From an uncultured Candidatus Saccharibacteria bacterium (GTDB lineage: Bacteria > Patescibacteriota > Saccharimonadia > Saccharimonadales > Saccharimonadaceae): a stretch of DNA of 37,766 bases. A program made the position numbers and the translations under genes. This document shows, in pieces, positions 7,791 through 18,232 of this stretch (positions are counted from its first letter, which is position 1; each line of letters begins with the position of its first letter). The DNA lies in NCBI GenBank assembly GCA_947166895.1, contig CAMVFY010000006.1, positions 1 through 37,766 on the forward strand, written 5' to 3'. Below the pieces are notes generated by a model, which made no database searches, had not been told where the DNA came from, and saw only the letters and a list, made by a program, of their open reading frames with translations.

Positions 7791-10700
7791 ATGGTTATCA
7801 AAAAAAGATTAAAATCCGGACTGGTAAAGTTTGTTTTTGGTGTTTTTTTGGTAATGATGGGGCTAATTGGCGGCGTTACTGGTGTGGTCGGTGGCAACAT
7901 GCCTGTATATGCCGAACCAGTTCCGCAAGCTACTACGGACGATGTGACTCAGCCGACACCTGCAACTAACGAGGATGACCAGGCGAGTAACCAGACGAGC
8001 CAAAATGCAGCGCATGGCGATAGCTGTCAGAGTAGCCTTGGTGCGATTGGTTGGCTTGTTTGTCCTACGACTGGTAAGATTGCTGAAGCGGTGGACTGGC
8101 TATATGACAAGATTGAAAATATTTTGGTGATTAATCCGGTGCCGGCGGAGGATGGTTCACCGATTTTTGAGATTTGGAAATATTGTCGTGGAATTACGAA
8201 TATAGTATTTATTATATTCCTTCTTGTGGTGATTTATTCACAAATTACTGGGCTTGGAATATCGAATTACGGGATTAAGAAAACGTTACCGAAGCTAATT
8301 GTTGCGGCGGTGATGGTAAACCTATCTTTCTTGATTTGTTCGCTGGCGGTAGATTTGTCAAATGTGATTGGTAATGGAGTTCGAGGCGTGTTTACTTCGA
8401 TTGCGGAGTCGGCGGTAGCGGGGGGTGCATCGGGGTTCGCGGCGGGTGGTGATTTGACGCGCGAAATGAAGATGTCGTATGCGGGGATGTACGGCTCGCT
8501 GGCTGGTGGTGCGGCGCTTGCAGTGGGAGCGGGGGCAATTGCGATTGAATCTGGTGCGATCTGGATGCTTATCCCGACGGTGCTGGGTGCGATTGTGGCT
8601 GTGGCGACAGGGTTAATTACTATTGCTTTGCGACAGGCGGTGGTAGCATTACTTATTATGGTATCGCCACTTGCGATGGTGGCAAATATTTTGCCGAACA
8701 CGGAACAGTGGTTTAAGAAGTGGAAAGATTTGCTTTATAAGATGTTGATATTTTATCCAATGTTCTCGCTGTTATTTGGAGCATCGCAGTTGGCTGGATT
8801 TGCGATTATCGCCAGCGCTAAGGATGGCTTTGGGCTAATGCTGGGGATGGCGGTGCAAATTTTCCCGTTGTTTTTCTCGTGGAAATTAATGCAGATGTCG
8901 GGAACGTTCCTTGGGAATATCAATGCAAGATTGCGTGGACTTACGGCGGCACCGTTGGCGACGAACCGGTCGTGGGCGGAGTCGAGGCGGCAATTATCTA
9001 AACAGCGACATTTGGCGTCTGGACAGGCGTATACTCCGTCTTTGAGGTTGATGCAATTTATGTCAAATCGGAGAATTGCACGAGAGGCCGAGCTTGGTGA
9101 GGTTTCTGCTGAAGTAAAGAATAGAGGTTTGGCATATCACGCAAGCTCTCATTACCGTAAAGATGGTACGGTTGCGCGGAAGGGCGAAAGGGCCTACGCA
9201 GGACAGGCTAGGAATATGGAATACCAAAGAGCTATTGCACGGCACAGTAATAATATGAACAAAGGCCTTGGCGAGTTGGCAAGGGGATCTAGCCAGAAAG
9301 CCCGACTTGATGCTCTTGACACAAAGAACGTTAATGCGTCGGATTATTTGAAGGTAGAGCAAGCTCGAGGCGAAAAGATTGAGTATGACAATGCGGCTAG
9401 CTTCTATAAGAGAATGGAAGACGCGATGAATGTTCATATGGACGCAATTAATGGATTTGAATATCAAAGAAACAAAGACGGAAAGCTTGTTCTAGATGAA
9501 AATGGCAATAAAATATTGGTACCGAAGTCTACATATAAATTTCACTTTGATCCTAATAATCTCGCTAAGACTGCGGAAATGGCGCGCTATAATGCGATGA
9601 AACAAATCATGGATGGGAGCGAGGCTGACGTTCAGTTTGCGGCAGCGACGGCGGCGCAGGCCTTTGATACCCAAAAGAAGATTGTTGAGACGAAGATGCA
9701 GAAGTACTTTGAACTGGCTCCTCCAACTCAAGACGTGGTTTATAGATTGACTGAGCTGACGAACAGTGCTAGTGCAATAAAAGAGATTGATTCCATTTTG
9801 CCTGGGCTTAGGATTTTGAATCAGCGTGGCGATACGGACTTATTAAGGCAACAAATGAAAAATATTTTGGACCAGGGGCTTGATCTTGGGACCCATGCTT
9901 CGCAAGCACTTGCCAGTTTCTTGATGTTCGAAGTAAAGGATAGTGATCCGTGGCTTCGACGGTTTGGTAAATACATTAACCTTGAGACTGCTAACGTTTT
10001 TAACGAGAATAAACGTCAAGAGATGAAGGTTACTTATGATGAGTATATTAAAGGCTATCACAAAGAGCCAAACGGTAAATTAATGTATGCAAAGAGGCCG
10101 ATGTCGGTACTTATGGAAGGTACGTCACTTGATGGAGTTGAAAGAACAGCATATTCGAACTTTGATGATAGCCTAAAGGAAGTGTATAGCTATATTGGTG
10201 AGGATAAAGAGAAGCATTTGGATGTAGCGGAATATTTGAAAAAAAGAGAGGAAATACAGAATGCGATTGGTCCACAGTTTATTTCAGCAAGTTTGAAGTA
10301 TTTGTCGGGTAGCGAGCAACTTAAAAATGCTGTTAGCTTTTTGACCGGTTATTCTTATTCCCAGGTAAAGAATGATGATGGAAGTAATGTGCTTGATAAA
10401 AATGGTGATGTTGTATATGAGTGGAAGGCGCGATGGGAAAAAGAAGGAGATACTCTGTATGGTAGTGATGTCGCTGAGGAATATTTCCGTAGAAAGACGA
10501 TTGAGTATTTGAAAAATCAGACCCCGTCGCAGATTCTTGGACTCCGTTCGGATTATTATAGTTCGTTAGCGAATCATCTTGTAGAAGAATATGAAAATAC
10601 AGATATGAAAGATTGGACTCCAGAAGCGATTGCAGAGCGAGAGAGTTTAATGAGGGAGCGTGCGGAAATCCAGACGCGGTATGGCGATTTACCAGCAGAT

Positions 10701-11246
10701 AAAGCCCAAGAGATGCGTAAGGCGGATATGGCGGAGCTTAGAAAGAAAATGGCGGGAGCTCAATTTAGACAAGTGCTTGATTCGAAGGGGAAGTTGAACC
10801 AGATTTATAGAACGCGACGTTCTGGTGCGGCAAACAATGCGAAAGACTGGGTGCGAGATTGGCTCAATCTTGATGACGAGGCGTCGATTAACTTTAAGTT
10901 AAATGTAGATCGAGATAGGATGAATAAGCATCTTGATGAATTGAAGAAAAAAGTGATGGTGGAGAACGAAGCTGACCTAGATGGGCAAGTTCAGGGAAAC
11001 GGGATTTACACTGAGCATGATACAGTGAGGTTTACCACTGGGATAGAGGATATTTGGGATGATCTTAAAACTGATGATGATAGTGCGTTTTATGAGCAAT
11101 CACTAAGTTATCTAGAAGAAAATTTAGGCAAAGATAGTTATATCGTTGCGGAATATAAGAGATATCGTAAAGACGATCCATATGCAGATGGGTATACTTT
11201 GAAAGAGTTTCTGCTTAGCTTATTGAGTGATATAGATAATTATTAG
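7791..11246 (+). CDS. VirB6/TrbL-like T4SS membrane protein with long C-terminal soluble region
   Basis: Multiple TM segments in the N-terminal ~400 aa (GITNIVFIIFLLVVIYSQITG..., IVAVATGLITIALRQAVVALLIMVSPLAMVANILP) and a ~750-aa soluble tail. Start trimmed to ATG 7791 because the 7728 TTG lies inside the -35 box; SD gggagg. Confidence 0.78.
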   Translation: MVIKKRLKSGLVKFVFGVFLVMMGLIGGVTGVVGGNMPVYAEPVPQATTDDVTQPTPATNEDDQASNQTSQNAAHGDSCQSSLGAIGWLVCPTTGKIAEAVDWLYDKIENILVINPVPAEDGSPIFEIWKYCRGITNIVFIIFLLVVIYSQITGLGISNYGIKKTLPKLIVAAVMVNLSFLICSLAVDLSNVIGNGVRGVFTSIAESAVAGGASGFAAGGDLTREMKMSYAGMYGSLAGGAALAVGAGAIAIESGAIWMLIPTVLGAIVAVATGLITIALRQAVVALLIMVSPLAMVANILPNTEQWFKKWKDLLYKMLIFYPMFSLLFGASQLAGFAIIASAKDGFGLMLGMAVQIFPLFFSWKLMQMSGTFLGNINARLRGLTAAPLATNRSWAESRRQLSKQRHLASGQAYTPSLRLMQFMSNRRIAREAELGEVSAEVKNRGLAYHASSHYRKDGTVARKGERAYAGQARNMEYQRAIARHSNNMNKGLGELARGSSQKARLDALDTKNVNASDYLKVEQARGEKIEYDNAASFYKRMEDAMNVHMDAINGFEYQRNKDGKLVLDENGNKILVPKSTYKFHFDPNNLAKTAEMARYNAMKQIMDGSEADVQFAAATAAQAFDTQKKIVETKMQKYFELAPPTQDVVYRLTELTNSASAIKEIDSILPGLRILNQRGDTDLLRQQMKNILDQGLDLGTHASQALASFLMFEVKDSDPWLRRFGKYINLETANVFNENKRQEMKVTYDEYIKGYHKEPNGKLMYAKRPMSVLMEGTSLDGVERTAYSNFDDSLKEVYSYIGEDKEKHLDVAEYLKKREEIQNAIGPQFISASLKYLSGSEQLKNAVSFLTGYSYSQVKNDDGSNVLDKNGDVVYEWKARWEKEGDTLYGSDVAEEYFRRKTIEYLKNQTPSQILGLRSDYYSSLANHLVEEYENTDMKDWTPEAIAERESLMRERAEIQTRYGDLPADKAQEMRKADMAELRKKMAGAQFRQVLDSKGKLNQIYRTRRSGAANNAKDWVRDWLNLDDEASINFKLNVDRDRMNKHLDELKKKVMVENEADLDGQVQGNGIYTEHDTVRFTTGIEDIWDDLKTDDDSAFYEQSLSYLEENLGKDSYIVAEYKRYRKDDPYADGYTLKEFLLSLLSDIDNY

Positions 11247-11269
11247 AGTGCGCTGGCCAGTTAGTTATA

Positions 11270-11298
11270 TTGACAAAATGAGGAAAATTTGATATAAT
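11270..11298 (+). promoter_or_regulatory. Consensus sigma70-type promoter
   Basis: TTGACA (11270-11275), 17 nt, TATAAT (11293-11298). Confidence 0.82.
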
Positions 11299-11353
11299 AG
11301 TAGTGTAGGAAGTTTTTTGGTGGTTTAAAAAACTAGGACTTTTACAGAAAGAG

Positions 11354-12046
11354 GTGATTAAGATTAAGTATAAGAATGCGTACGAGAATTGTAAAAGATT
11401 GGTATCTTGTGGTGTGGGCGACAGAAGCCCTGGGTTTTCTGAGTACGAGGTATATGCGGATTCGTTTGGATGCGATTTAAAAGTGTATCGCAATGTGATA
11501 ACGTATTTTGGCACTGGTAAAATGATAGAATCCATAAAAGTTTATCTTGGAGGAAGAGAGGTTTATCGCTTTAATGAAGATGAACCGAGCTGGGAATTCA
11601 TTGTGAGAGGGTATTGGGAAAAATTAGTTGTAGAGCTTTGGCGTTATGAGTCTGCAATTTACTTTGAAGAATCTTATAGTGTGAATGGGGCGCTGGTTGA
11701 ATTATGTAAAAGAGAATCGATGAGAAACCGCAAAATGTTTGACAAGTATCGCGAGCTTTGCGTGCCCTTTGCTAGGAAGAATGGAGCTAAACTAGAATCA
11801 GAAGTCTCGTGTTCGTACCGATTTAGAAGACGAGTTGAGGGCCATGATCTAGAAATAGACTTAAGGGAGATGCCGCCTAAAGAGAAAATCGATTACGATG
11901 ATCGTATTGAGGTGTATTTTGATAAGAAGATTGTGTTTAAGTTCCATTATAATTGTAGTAACATTGGAGGTATTTTCGACGAGAAGGGCATGTACACTCC
12001 TGGCGAATGGGAGCAAATCGTCGAGAGGCTTATTAAAAATTCTTAA
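11354..12046 (+). CDS. Hypothetical protein
   Basis: 230-aa ORF with GTG start, own promoter and own terminator. Confidence 0.65.
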   Translation: MIKIKYKNAYENCKRLVSCGVGDRSPGFSEYEVYADSFGCDLKVYRNVITYFGTGKMIESIKVYLGGREVYRFNEDEPSWEFIVRGYWEKLVVELWRYESAIYFEESYSVNGALVELCKRESMRNRKMFDKYRELCVPFARKNGAKLESEVSCSYRFRRRVEGHDLEIDLREMPPKEKIDYDDRIEVYFDKKIVFKFHYNCSNIGGIFDEKGMYTPGEWEQIVERLIKNS

Positions 12047-12063
12047 ACACCACCAAACTTTCT

Positions 12064-12096
12064 AAAACCGTCAGATTGGGTTCTGGCGGTTTTTTA
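12064..12096 (+). terminator. Rho-independent terminator
   Basis: aaaaccgtcag...ctggcggtttttt. Confidence 0.82.
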
Positions 12097-12146
12097 TTGT
12101 GGTTGTGTTTTGAGAAGTGCGGATTTTAGTATGTTATAATAGGATT

Positions 12147-13013
12147 ATGGCGCAATATAAGGTGCCTCAAGATGTTGAGGCGGACGATAAATTACTCGGG
12201 CCGTTTAGTTTTCGGCAGTTTGTTTATCTTTTGATTGCGGCAGGACTCATTGCTTTGGCGGTGGGCTTGTTTCAGCTTTTTCCGTTACTTGCGATTATCC
12301 CTTTGCCGCCGGTTTTGCTTTTTCTTGCGTTAGCTTTGCCGATCAAAAAAGACCAGCCGATGGAAACATATTTGGCGGCTTTAGTATCATTTTATTTGAA
12401 ACCAAGGAAAAGAATATGGATGTCTGGGCAGAGAGAATCAACGATCACAATTACCGCTCCGAAGATAGTCGAGGATAATCGGACCAGAAATATTACAGGT
12501 GAGGAGGCTACGCACAGGTTGTCGTTTCTTGCAAACATTGTGGATACAGAAGGATATGCGATCAAAGGCGCAGCTTCTAACCCAATGCGCGAAGATTTGA
12601 TTGCTGAGGCTAATGCTACGACTGATATGTTTGAGACGAGTCATTTTAGTAATTTAGAAAATACGATTGCTCGCGATGAAAGTGAACGGCACGCAGAAGT
12701 GCTACGTGAAATGCGAGAAGCGATTGCAAAGAGCGAAAGTATGGGGTTCGGTGGGGGATTCGATCAATCTGCCACCAATAAACAAAGCCAGCCAGGAACG
12801 AATCCTTCAGTAGTGGTGCAGCCTGGGTTATCACCAGTGGAAAAACCAGTGGAAAAACCAGTGGAAAAATCCGAAGAAGTTGAATCTCAGCAGACGAAAC
12901 ATAGTATAATGGAATTAGCAAATAATCCTGATTTTTCGGTTGCGACGATTGCGAAGGAAGCTAATCGAATAAAAGAAAGGGACGAGGGCGAAGTTTTTAT
13001 TTCGTTACATTAG
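12147..13013 (+). CDS. PrgI family T4SS protein
   Basis: MAQYKVPQDVEADDKLLGPFSFRQFVYLLIAAGLIALAVGLF... with two TM segments; order next to TraC/VirB4 genes; contains a VEKP x3 repeat. Confidence 0.8.
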   Translation: MAQYKVPQDVEADDKLLGPFSFRQFVYLLIAAGLIALAVGLFQLFPLLAIIPLPPVLLFLALALPIKKDQPMETYLAALVSFYLKPRKRIWMSGQRESTITITAPKIVEDNRTRNITGEEATHRLSFLANIVDTEGYAIKGAASNPMREDLIAEANATTDMFETSHFSNLENTIARDESERHAEVLREMREAIAKSESMGFGGGFDQSATNKQSQPGTNPSVVVQPGLSPVEKPVEKPVEKSEEVESQQTKHSIMELANNPDFSVATIAKEANRIKERDEGEVFISLH

Positions 13014-13017
13014 ATAA

Positions 13018-13938
13018 ATGAATCCACAACAAAACAGTCAACCACAAATGATTTTACCTAACCAACCAGTTCAGCAGCCTGGTGTTCAGCCTGCGATGCA
13101 ACCGGCGATGCAACAGCAAATGCAACAAATGCCGATGCAACAATTTGCGCAGGCGCAACAGCAGAATGTGAATGCGGCGGGGCTTGGTTCGGCGGCAATG
13201 GTGGCTAATCAGGCTGCACCAGTTTCACCTAATAAGGAGTCGCCACTTTCGACACAGTCAACGCTTCTTATATCCGAACTTCGTGACAACGTGGTAATTA
13301 TGAAGGACGGCTCGTTTAGAGCGGTGGTGGCATGTAAATCAATCAACTTTGACCTTATGAGCGATATGGAACGGGAGGGGGTGGAATATTCGTATCAAAA
13401 TTTCTTGAACTCACTAAAATTTACTACGCAGATTTTGGTGCGTAGTCAGAGGGTGGACATTGGACCATATATTGAGAGATTAAGCGAGATCCGACGAAAT
13501 AACGATAACATGTTGCTGGGTGTCTTGATGGATGATTATATTAATTTTATCGATATTCTATCGCAAGAAGCGAACATTATGGATAAGTCGTTTTTCATTG
13601 TAATACCGTATTATAGCTCGGCGGATGCAGAGAAGGTGCTTCAACAGACTAAAAACTTTTTCAAGTCTTTTTCGAAATCGAAAGCACCAGAAATAACAAA
13701 AATCGATCGGGCGACCTACGAGAAGGCACTGTCGGAGTTGACTAATCGGGTGGACACCGTGATGTCGGGGCTTTTCCAAATCGGAATTCATTCGGTGCGA
13801 CTAAACACGAAAGAGCTTGCACAACTTTACTACAATTTCAATAATCCGGATACGGCCGTGCGACAACCTTTGGTTGATTTTTCGAAGGTTGCAACGATGT
13901 ATGTGAAAAAAGGTGAACGCCCGAAGGAGGAGAGGTAA
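13018..13938 (+). CDS. TraC-like / VirB4 N-terminal-like T4SS protein
   Basis: Gln/Met-rich N-terminus, then STLLISELRDNVVIMKDGSFRAVVACKSINFDLMSDMEREGVEYSYQNFLNSL; overlaps the start of the VirB4 gene. Confidence 0.72.
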   Translation: MNPQQNSQPQMILPNQPVQQPGVQPAMQPAMQQQMQQMPMQQFAQAQQQNVNAAGLGSAAMVANQAAPVSPNKESPLSTQSTLLISELRDNVVIMKDGSFRAVVACKSINFDLMSDMEREGVEYSYQNFLNSLKFTTQILVRSQRVDIGPYIERLSEIRRNNDNMLLGVLMDDYINFIDILSQEANIMDKSFFIVIPYYSSADAEKVLQQTKNFFKSFSKSKAPEITKIDRATYEKALSELTNRVDTVMSGLFQIGIHSVRLNTKELAQLYYNFNNPDTAVRQPLVDFSKVATMYVKKGERPKEER

Positions 13939-15758
13939 TGGCTAGGAAGAAAAAACAATTGACTGCGGCGGAAATGGCAGCACAAGCCGAAGCGCTTGAG
14001 ATGGCAGAGGTTCAAAGAGCATTTGAACAAGGAACTAATACTTTAAGAGATTTGATTTCACCGTCTGCAATTGAGATACATTCGGATTATTTTAGATTGG
14101 GGAATAAGTATGGACGTACATTATACATATATGGTTATCCACGTACGCTTTATACAGGGTGGCTTTCGCCGATTATCAATATTGACGAAGTGATTGACGT
14201 ATCGATGTATGTTTATCCGGTTGAGTCGGCAGTGGTGATGAAAAACTTGAGGACAAAAGTAACACAGCTTGAAGCATCACTGAACTTGAATGCGGAAAAG
14301 GGAAAGGTACGTGATCCAGAGCTTGAAGCGGCAATTTCGGATGCTGAGGAATTACGGGACCAGTTGCAAGTAGGGGCGGAAAGATTTTTCCGTTTTGGGC
14401 TTTATGTGACAATTTGGGCGGACTCACTTGATGAAATGAAGTTTGTGCAACAAAAGATCGAAACGATTTTTGGCCAACAGATGGTGTTTTCGAAAGTGGC
14501 AAGTTCTCAGCAGGAACAAGGGATGAATTCTGTGATGCCGCAATGTACGGATCAATTGCAGATTCGCCGAAACATGAATACCGGTGCGATTTCAACTTCT
14601 TTCCCATTTACGTCAGCTGATTTGACGCAAGATAAAGGGATTCTGTATGGTATTAACATGCATAACAATGGCCTGGTGATTTTTGATCGGTTTAGTCTTG
14701 AGAACGCTAATATGGTGGTGTTTGCGAAGTCTGGTGCAGGTAAATCGTTTACGGTAAAGCTCGAAGCTCTTAGGTCGATGATGGTGGGAGCGGAAATACT
14801 GATTATCGACCCGGAAAATGAATACCAAAAACTTTGTGATGCAGTGGGTGGATCGTATATTCGTTTATCTTTAAACTCGGATGTACGGATTAACCCGTTT
14901 GACCTTCCTAAAGTGGTGGATGCAGAGGATGCTGGCGATGCCTTGCGTGCCAATTTGGTGACTTTGCATGGGTTATTTAGATTAATGCTTGGTGGTAATC
15001 AAGTGGCAGCAAATGGCCAGGTAATGCCTGCGCTAACCGCTAATGAAGAGGCTGACCTTGATCAGGCGCTAATTGATACCTATGCGAGAGCGGGGATTAC
15101 GTCGGATCCTTTGACGCATCAGTCGACACCCCCAACGATTGCAAATTTGTATGATACTTTGCTTCATATGGAAGGAACGGGCCCACAACTAGCGCAGAGA
15201 CTTCGTAAGTATACGACCGGGACTTTTGCGGGGATTTTCTCGCAGCAGTCGAATGTGGATATAAATAACCAAATGGTGGTATTTAATATCCGAGACCTTG
15301 AGGATGAACTGCGCCCCGTGGCAATGTATATTGTGCTTTCGCATATTTGGAATATCGTAAGGGCTGAGCAAAAGAAACGCTTGTTGATTGTGGATGAGGC
15401 TTGGCAATTGATGAAGTATGAGGATTCAGCGAATTTCTTATTCTCACTTGCAAAGAGGGCGCGTAAGTATTATTTAGGGCTTACGACGATTACACAGGAT
15501 GTGGAAGATTTTATGGGTTCCAAGATGGGGCGCGCGATTGTGGCTAATTCTTCAATGCAGTTACTTTTGAAACAATCTGCTTCGGCGGTGGACGTACTAT
15601 CAGACGTGTTTAAATTGACGGAAGAAGAAAAAAGACGGCTATCGAACTTTCCAGTGGGGCAGGGTTTGTTCTTTGCGGGGCCAAATCATGTACATATTCA
15701 GGTGATTGCTTCGGAAACTGAGGAGAGCCTAATTACGACTAACCCTAATGCGAAATAA
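13938..15758 (+). CDS. virB4: VirB4/TraC-like T4SS ATPase
   Basis: Walker A VVFAKSGAGKSFTVK, ILIIDPENEYQKL, Walker B RLLIVDEAWQLMK, TTITQDVEDF. Confidence 0.92.
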   Translation: MARKKKQLTAAEMAAQAEALEMAEVQRAFEQGTNTLRDLISPSAIEIHSDYFRLGNKYGRTLYIYGYPRTLYTGWLSPIINIDEVIDVSMYVYPVESAVVMKNLRTKVTQLEASLNLNAEKGKVRDPELEAAISDAEELRDQLQVGAERFFRFGLYVTIWADSLDEMKFVQQKIETIFGQQMVFSKVASSQQEQGMNSVMPQCTDQLQIRRNMNTGAISTSFPFTSADLTQDKGILYGINMHNNGLVIFDRFSLENANMVVFAKSGAGKSFTVKLEALRSMMVGAEILIIDPENEYQKLCDAVGGSYIRLSLNSDVRINPFDLPKVVDAEDAGDALRANLVTLHGLFRLMLGGNQVAANGQVMPALTANEEADLDQALIDTYARAGITSDPLTHQSTPPTIANLYDTLLHMEGTGPQLAQRLRKYTTGTFAGIFSQQSNVDINNQMVVFNIRDLEDELRPVAMYIVLSHIWNIVRAEQKKRLLIVDEAWQLMKYEDSANFLFSLAKRARKYYLGLTTITQDVEDFMGSKMGRAIVANSSMQLLLKQSASAVDVLSDVFKLTEEEKRRLSNFPVGQGLFFAGPNHVHIQVIASETEESLITTNPNAK

Positions 15759-15777
15759 ATATGCTATAATGTAAAGT

Positions 15778-17199
15778 ATGAGAGGAAAAAGAATTTTCCG
15801 AAAGACTTTAGTTACGGTTTTAATGGCGATAATAACTGCTTTTTCGCCAATTAATGCTTTGGCATTAACTCCGTCGCAACTTGAGATGTTTTCGCAAAAT
15901 AATATTTTGTTTTATGATCCTGCGGGAAAGGTTAAAACTTGTTTTGGGACGCTTTCTGGCTCAACGCTTTACGAAAAGGTATTATCGTTTTTACTTTCAA
16001 TTGGCTTGAATGAAATCGGTGCCTCGGGAGTTTATGGCAATATGATGAGAGAGGGGTTGGGGAGTGGACAGCTCTTATCACACGAGGATGGAGTTGACTC
16101 GCGGAGCGATATCGGCACGTGGTATAGTGCGGCTACATATTATGGCCCAAACGGATTATATGTTCAGGAAAAGGACGTTAGAGATTTGGATGATCCGAGC
16201 GTAATGCACGGATTGGGATTTATTCAGTGGTCTTTTGGGCGGAGAGTAAATCTTCTTAAGGCTCTTGCGGATGCAGGAGGGTTAGACCAATATGCAAGGG
16301 AGTGGGATGATGCAAGCGGGCGATATGTTTATGACGGAATGACGTATGACCAGTTGGTCGAATCTATAGGTCAAGATACGACTGATGGAATTTTGACTGC
16401 TGAGTTGGAGTTTTTTAATTCCGAGCATCAAGGATACAACGTAACACAAGATGATATTGATGCACAGGGCCTAGCGCAATATGGAATTACGCGGGGCATG
16501 GGCATTTTCGAAGCACTAAACTTGGTTTCTACGCCAGAAGAAGCGGCGGAACTGTTTTATACGACTTCAGAAATGCCTGGTGCAACCAGGTTTAATTCGA
16601 CTGGGGAAGCACGAGCTAGCAGTGCAAGAGATGGCTATGATTTGATGGTGTCTGCTGGTATTATTGCGTCTGGAGCTACAGCGTGTGGTGAGGGTGGCGG
16701 TAGTATTGTTGAAACGGCCTTGGCTTTAGCATGGAATAGGGAAACTGAAGGTAGGCATGATAAGTCTGACCCAAAACCTGAATATGAGCAGGCTATGCAT
16801 CAGGTAGGGACTTGGTGGCCAGGCGGACCGTGCGGAAGTGATGGCTCTTGTGCGCCAAACGGTGCTAGCTGCGATGTATTTGTTGCAACGGTGATGAGGT
16901 ATTCGGGATCAGATCCGGATTTTCCAACTTATGGTCCTACACAACAGCGTGAACATATGATGAGCCACCCTGAAATGTATGAGGAAATAGAAAATTTGCA
17001 AGATGTATCGAATTTGCAGGCTGGTGATATATTTGTGGTGGATAATGCGTCGGGTAAACATATATTTATTTATATGGGGCTTGTTGATGGTAAATGGATG
17101 CAAGCCTCGGCATCGTTTAATGGGCGGACAGGCGAATATTTTGAGTATCAAAACTATACTGATTATGGCGAGTTGTACCGGATATTTAGGAGGATTTGA
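15778..17199 (+). CDS. Secreted cell-wall hydrolase (phage tail lysozyme-like plus CHAP/NlpC-like C-terminal domain), likely VirB1-like T4SS component
   Basis: Signal peptide; IGASGVYGNMMREG...HGLGFIQWSFGRRVNLL lysozyme-like region; C-terminal CDVFVATVMRYSG...LQAGDIFVVDNASGKHIFIYMG. Confidence 0.78.
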   Translation: MRGKRIFRKTLVTVLMAIITAFSPINALALTPSQLEMFSQNNILFYDPAGKVKTCFGTLSGSTLYEKVLSFLLSIGLNEIGASGVYGNMMREGLGSGQLLSHEDGVDSRSDIGTWYSAATYYGPNGLYVQEKDVRDLDDPSVMHGLGFIQWSFGRRVNLLKALADAGGLDQYAREWDDASGRYVYDGMTYDQLVESIGQDTTDGILTAELEFFNSEHQGYNVTQDDIDAQGLAQYGITRGMGIFEALNLVSTPEEAAELFYTTSEMPGATRFNSTGEARASSARDGYDLMVSAGIIASGATACGEGGGSIVETALALAWNRETEGRHDKSDPKPEYEQAMHQVGTWWPGGPCGSDGSCAPNGASCDVFVATVMRYSGSDPDFPTYGPTQQREHMMSHPEMYEEIENLQDVSNLQAGDIFVVDNASGKHIFIYMGLVDGKWMQASASFNGRTGEYFEYQNYTDYGELYRIFRRI

Positions 17200-18179
17200 T
17201 GGAAGATTTTATATTTAAGCACCGAAAAAAAATAATAGCTTTAGGAGTGGTGGCCTTGATCGCCATTGTCGCGGTGAGCGTATTCTTTATTGTGCGCGAC
17301 AGATTATATTCGGTAACCATTAATATTACGGTGGCTCCAACGATCGCAAAAGTGAAAATTGGTGATGATGAATATGGGGCAGTGGGTGAACACAAAATCC
17401 GTCCCGGAGAGTATGAAATAGAAGTTTATGCCGAGGGATTTATATCCAAAACCGGTAAATTGACAGCTGTGGCAGATGAGACAATCAACTTTTCTACTTA
17501 TCTTGAGCCGACTGAGGATAATTTAGACTGGTATAACAATCACCCGTGGGATGCAACCGTGCTTGGTGATATTAAAAATGACGATGAGATACAAAAATAT
17601 TACAGTTTGCGTCAAACGGAACCGATTTTGAATTATGTGCCATATAGTACTTATACTTATTCAATTAATTATGAGTACGACTGCGCCGAAAACGGTGGGG
17701 GGATTTGTTTGGTTTTAGATGGTGATATGGGACTTAGAAATGTGATGGTGAGGTATTTACAACGAAGTAATGAGGATTTGTCTCCTTACGAAGTGAAGAT
17801 TAAAAATTACGAAAAGCCGTTTAGTGATGCCGAGCTGAGTGTGCCGGAAGGTTTGGATTACGATGGTAATAGTGAAATGGATTTGTCAACGGAAGTGGCG
17901 GCAGTTAGGGAGTTGGCAAATAGTTTTGCTGAAAAACAATTAAGTATTAGTGGCTACGAAGTGAGTGTTGCTCAGATTAAATCTTACGGAAATTATTGTG
18001 GTGTGAAAGTTGATTTGAGCCCTGTTGGTGGCGACGGGAAGGTGTTTGATACATATAGGATGTTGATAGGTAAAATTGATGGTAGCTGGATGGTGATTAG
18101 TAATCTGGACTGGATACTTAGCCGGTTTGATAATCCAAAATTGCCGGCAGAATTATTGCGAGATGTGAACACTTTGTAA
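17199..18179 (+). CDS. Membrane-anchored protein with PEGA-like domain
   Basis: N-terminal TM, then APTIAKVKIGDDEYGAVGEHKIRPGEYEIEVYAEGFISKTG (PEGA-like); ATGA-type overlap with the upstream stop. Confidence 0.72.
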   Translation: MEDFIFKHRKKIIALGVVALIAIVAVSVFFIVRDRLYSVTINITVAPTIAKVKIGDDEYGAVGEHKIRPGEYEIEVYAEGFISKTGKLTAVADETINFSTYLEPTEDNLDWYNNHPWDATVLGDIKNDDEIQKYYSLRQTEPILNYVPYSTYTYSINYEYDCAENGGGICLVLDGDMGLRNVMVRYLQRSNEDLSPYEVKIKNYEKPFSDAELSVPEGLDYDGNSEMDLSTEVAAVRELANSFAEKQLSISGYEVSVAQIKSYGNYCGVKVDLSPVGGDGKVFDTYRMLIGKIDGSWMVISNLDWILSRFDNPKLPAELLRDVNTL

Positions 18180-18185
18180 AAGCGA

Positions 18186-18212
18186 TTGGCACTCTTGTAT
18201 TTTGAGTGCTAG
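18186..18212 (+). promoter_or_regulatory. CIRCE element (HrcA operator) upstream of the dnaJ-like gene
   Basis: TTGGCACTC-N9-GAGTGCTAG against consensus TTAGCACTC-N9-GAGTGCTAA; TATAAT at 18218-18223. Confidence 0.88.
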
Positions 18213-18232
18213 TGGTTTATAATAGTGATATT

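Noticed and set aside
8267-10061. Minus-strand ORFs inside the VirB6-like gene
   Set aside because: No start signals and low-complexity composition; antisense shadows
12833-12869. 12-nt gtggaaaaacca repeats as a CRISPR-like array
   Set aside because: In-frame VEKP codon repeat with no spacers; no CRISPR array or cas gene seen in the window
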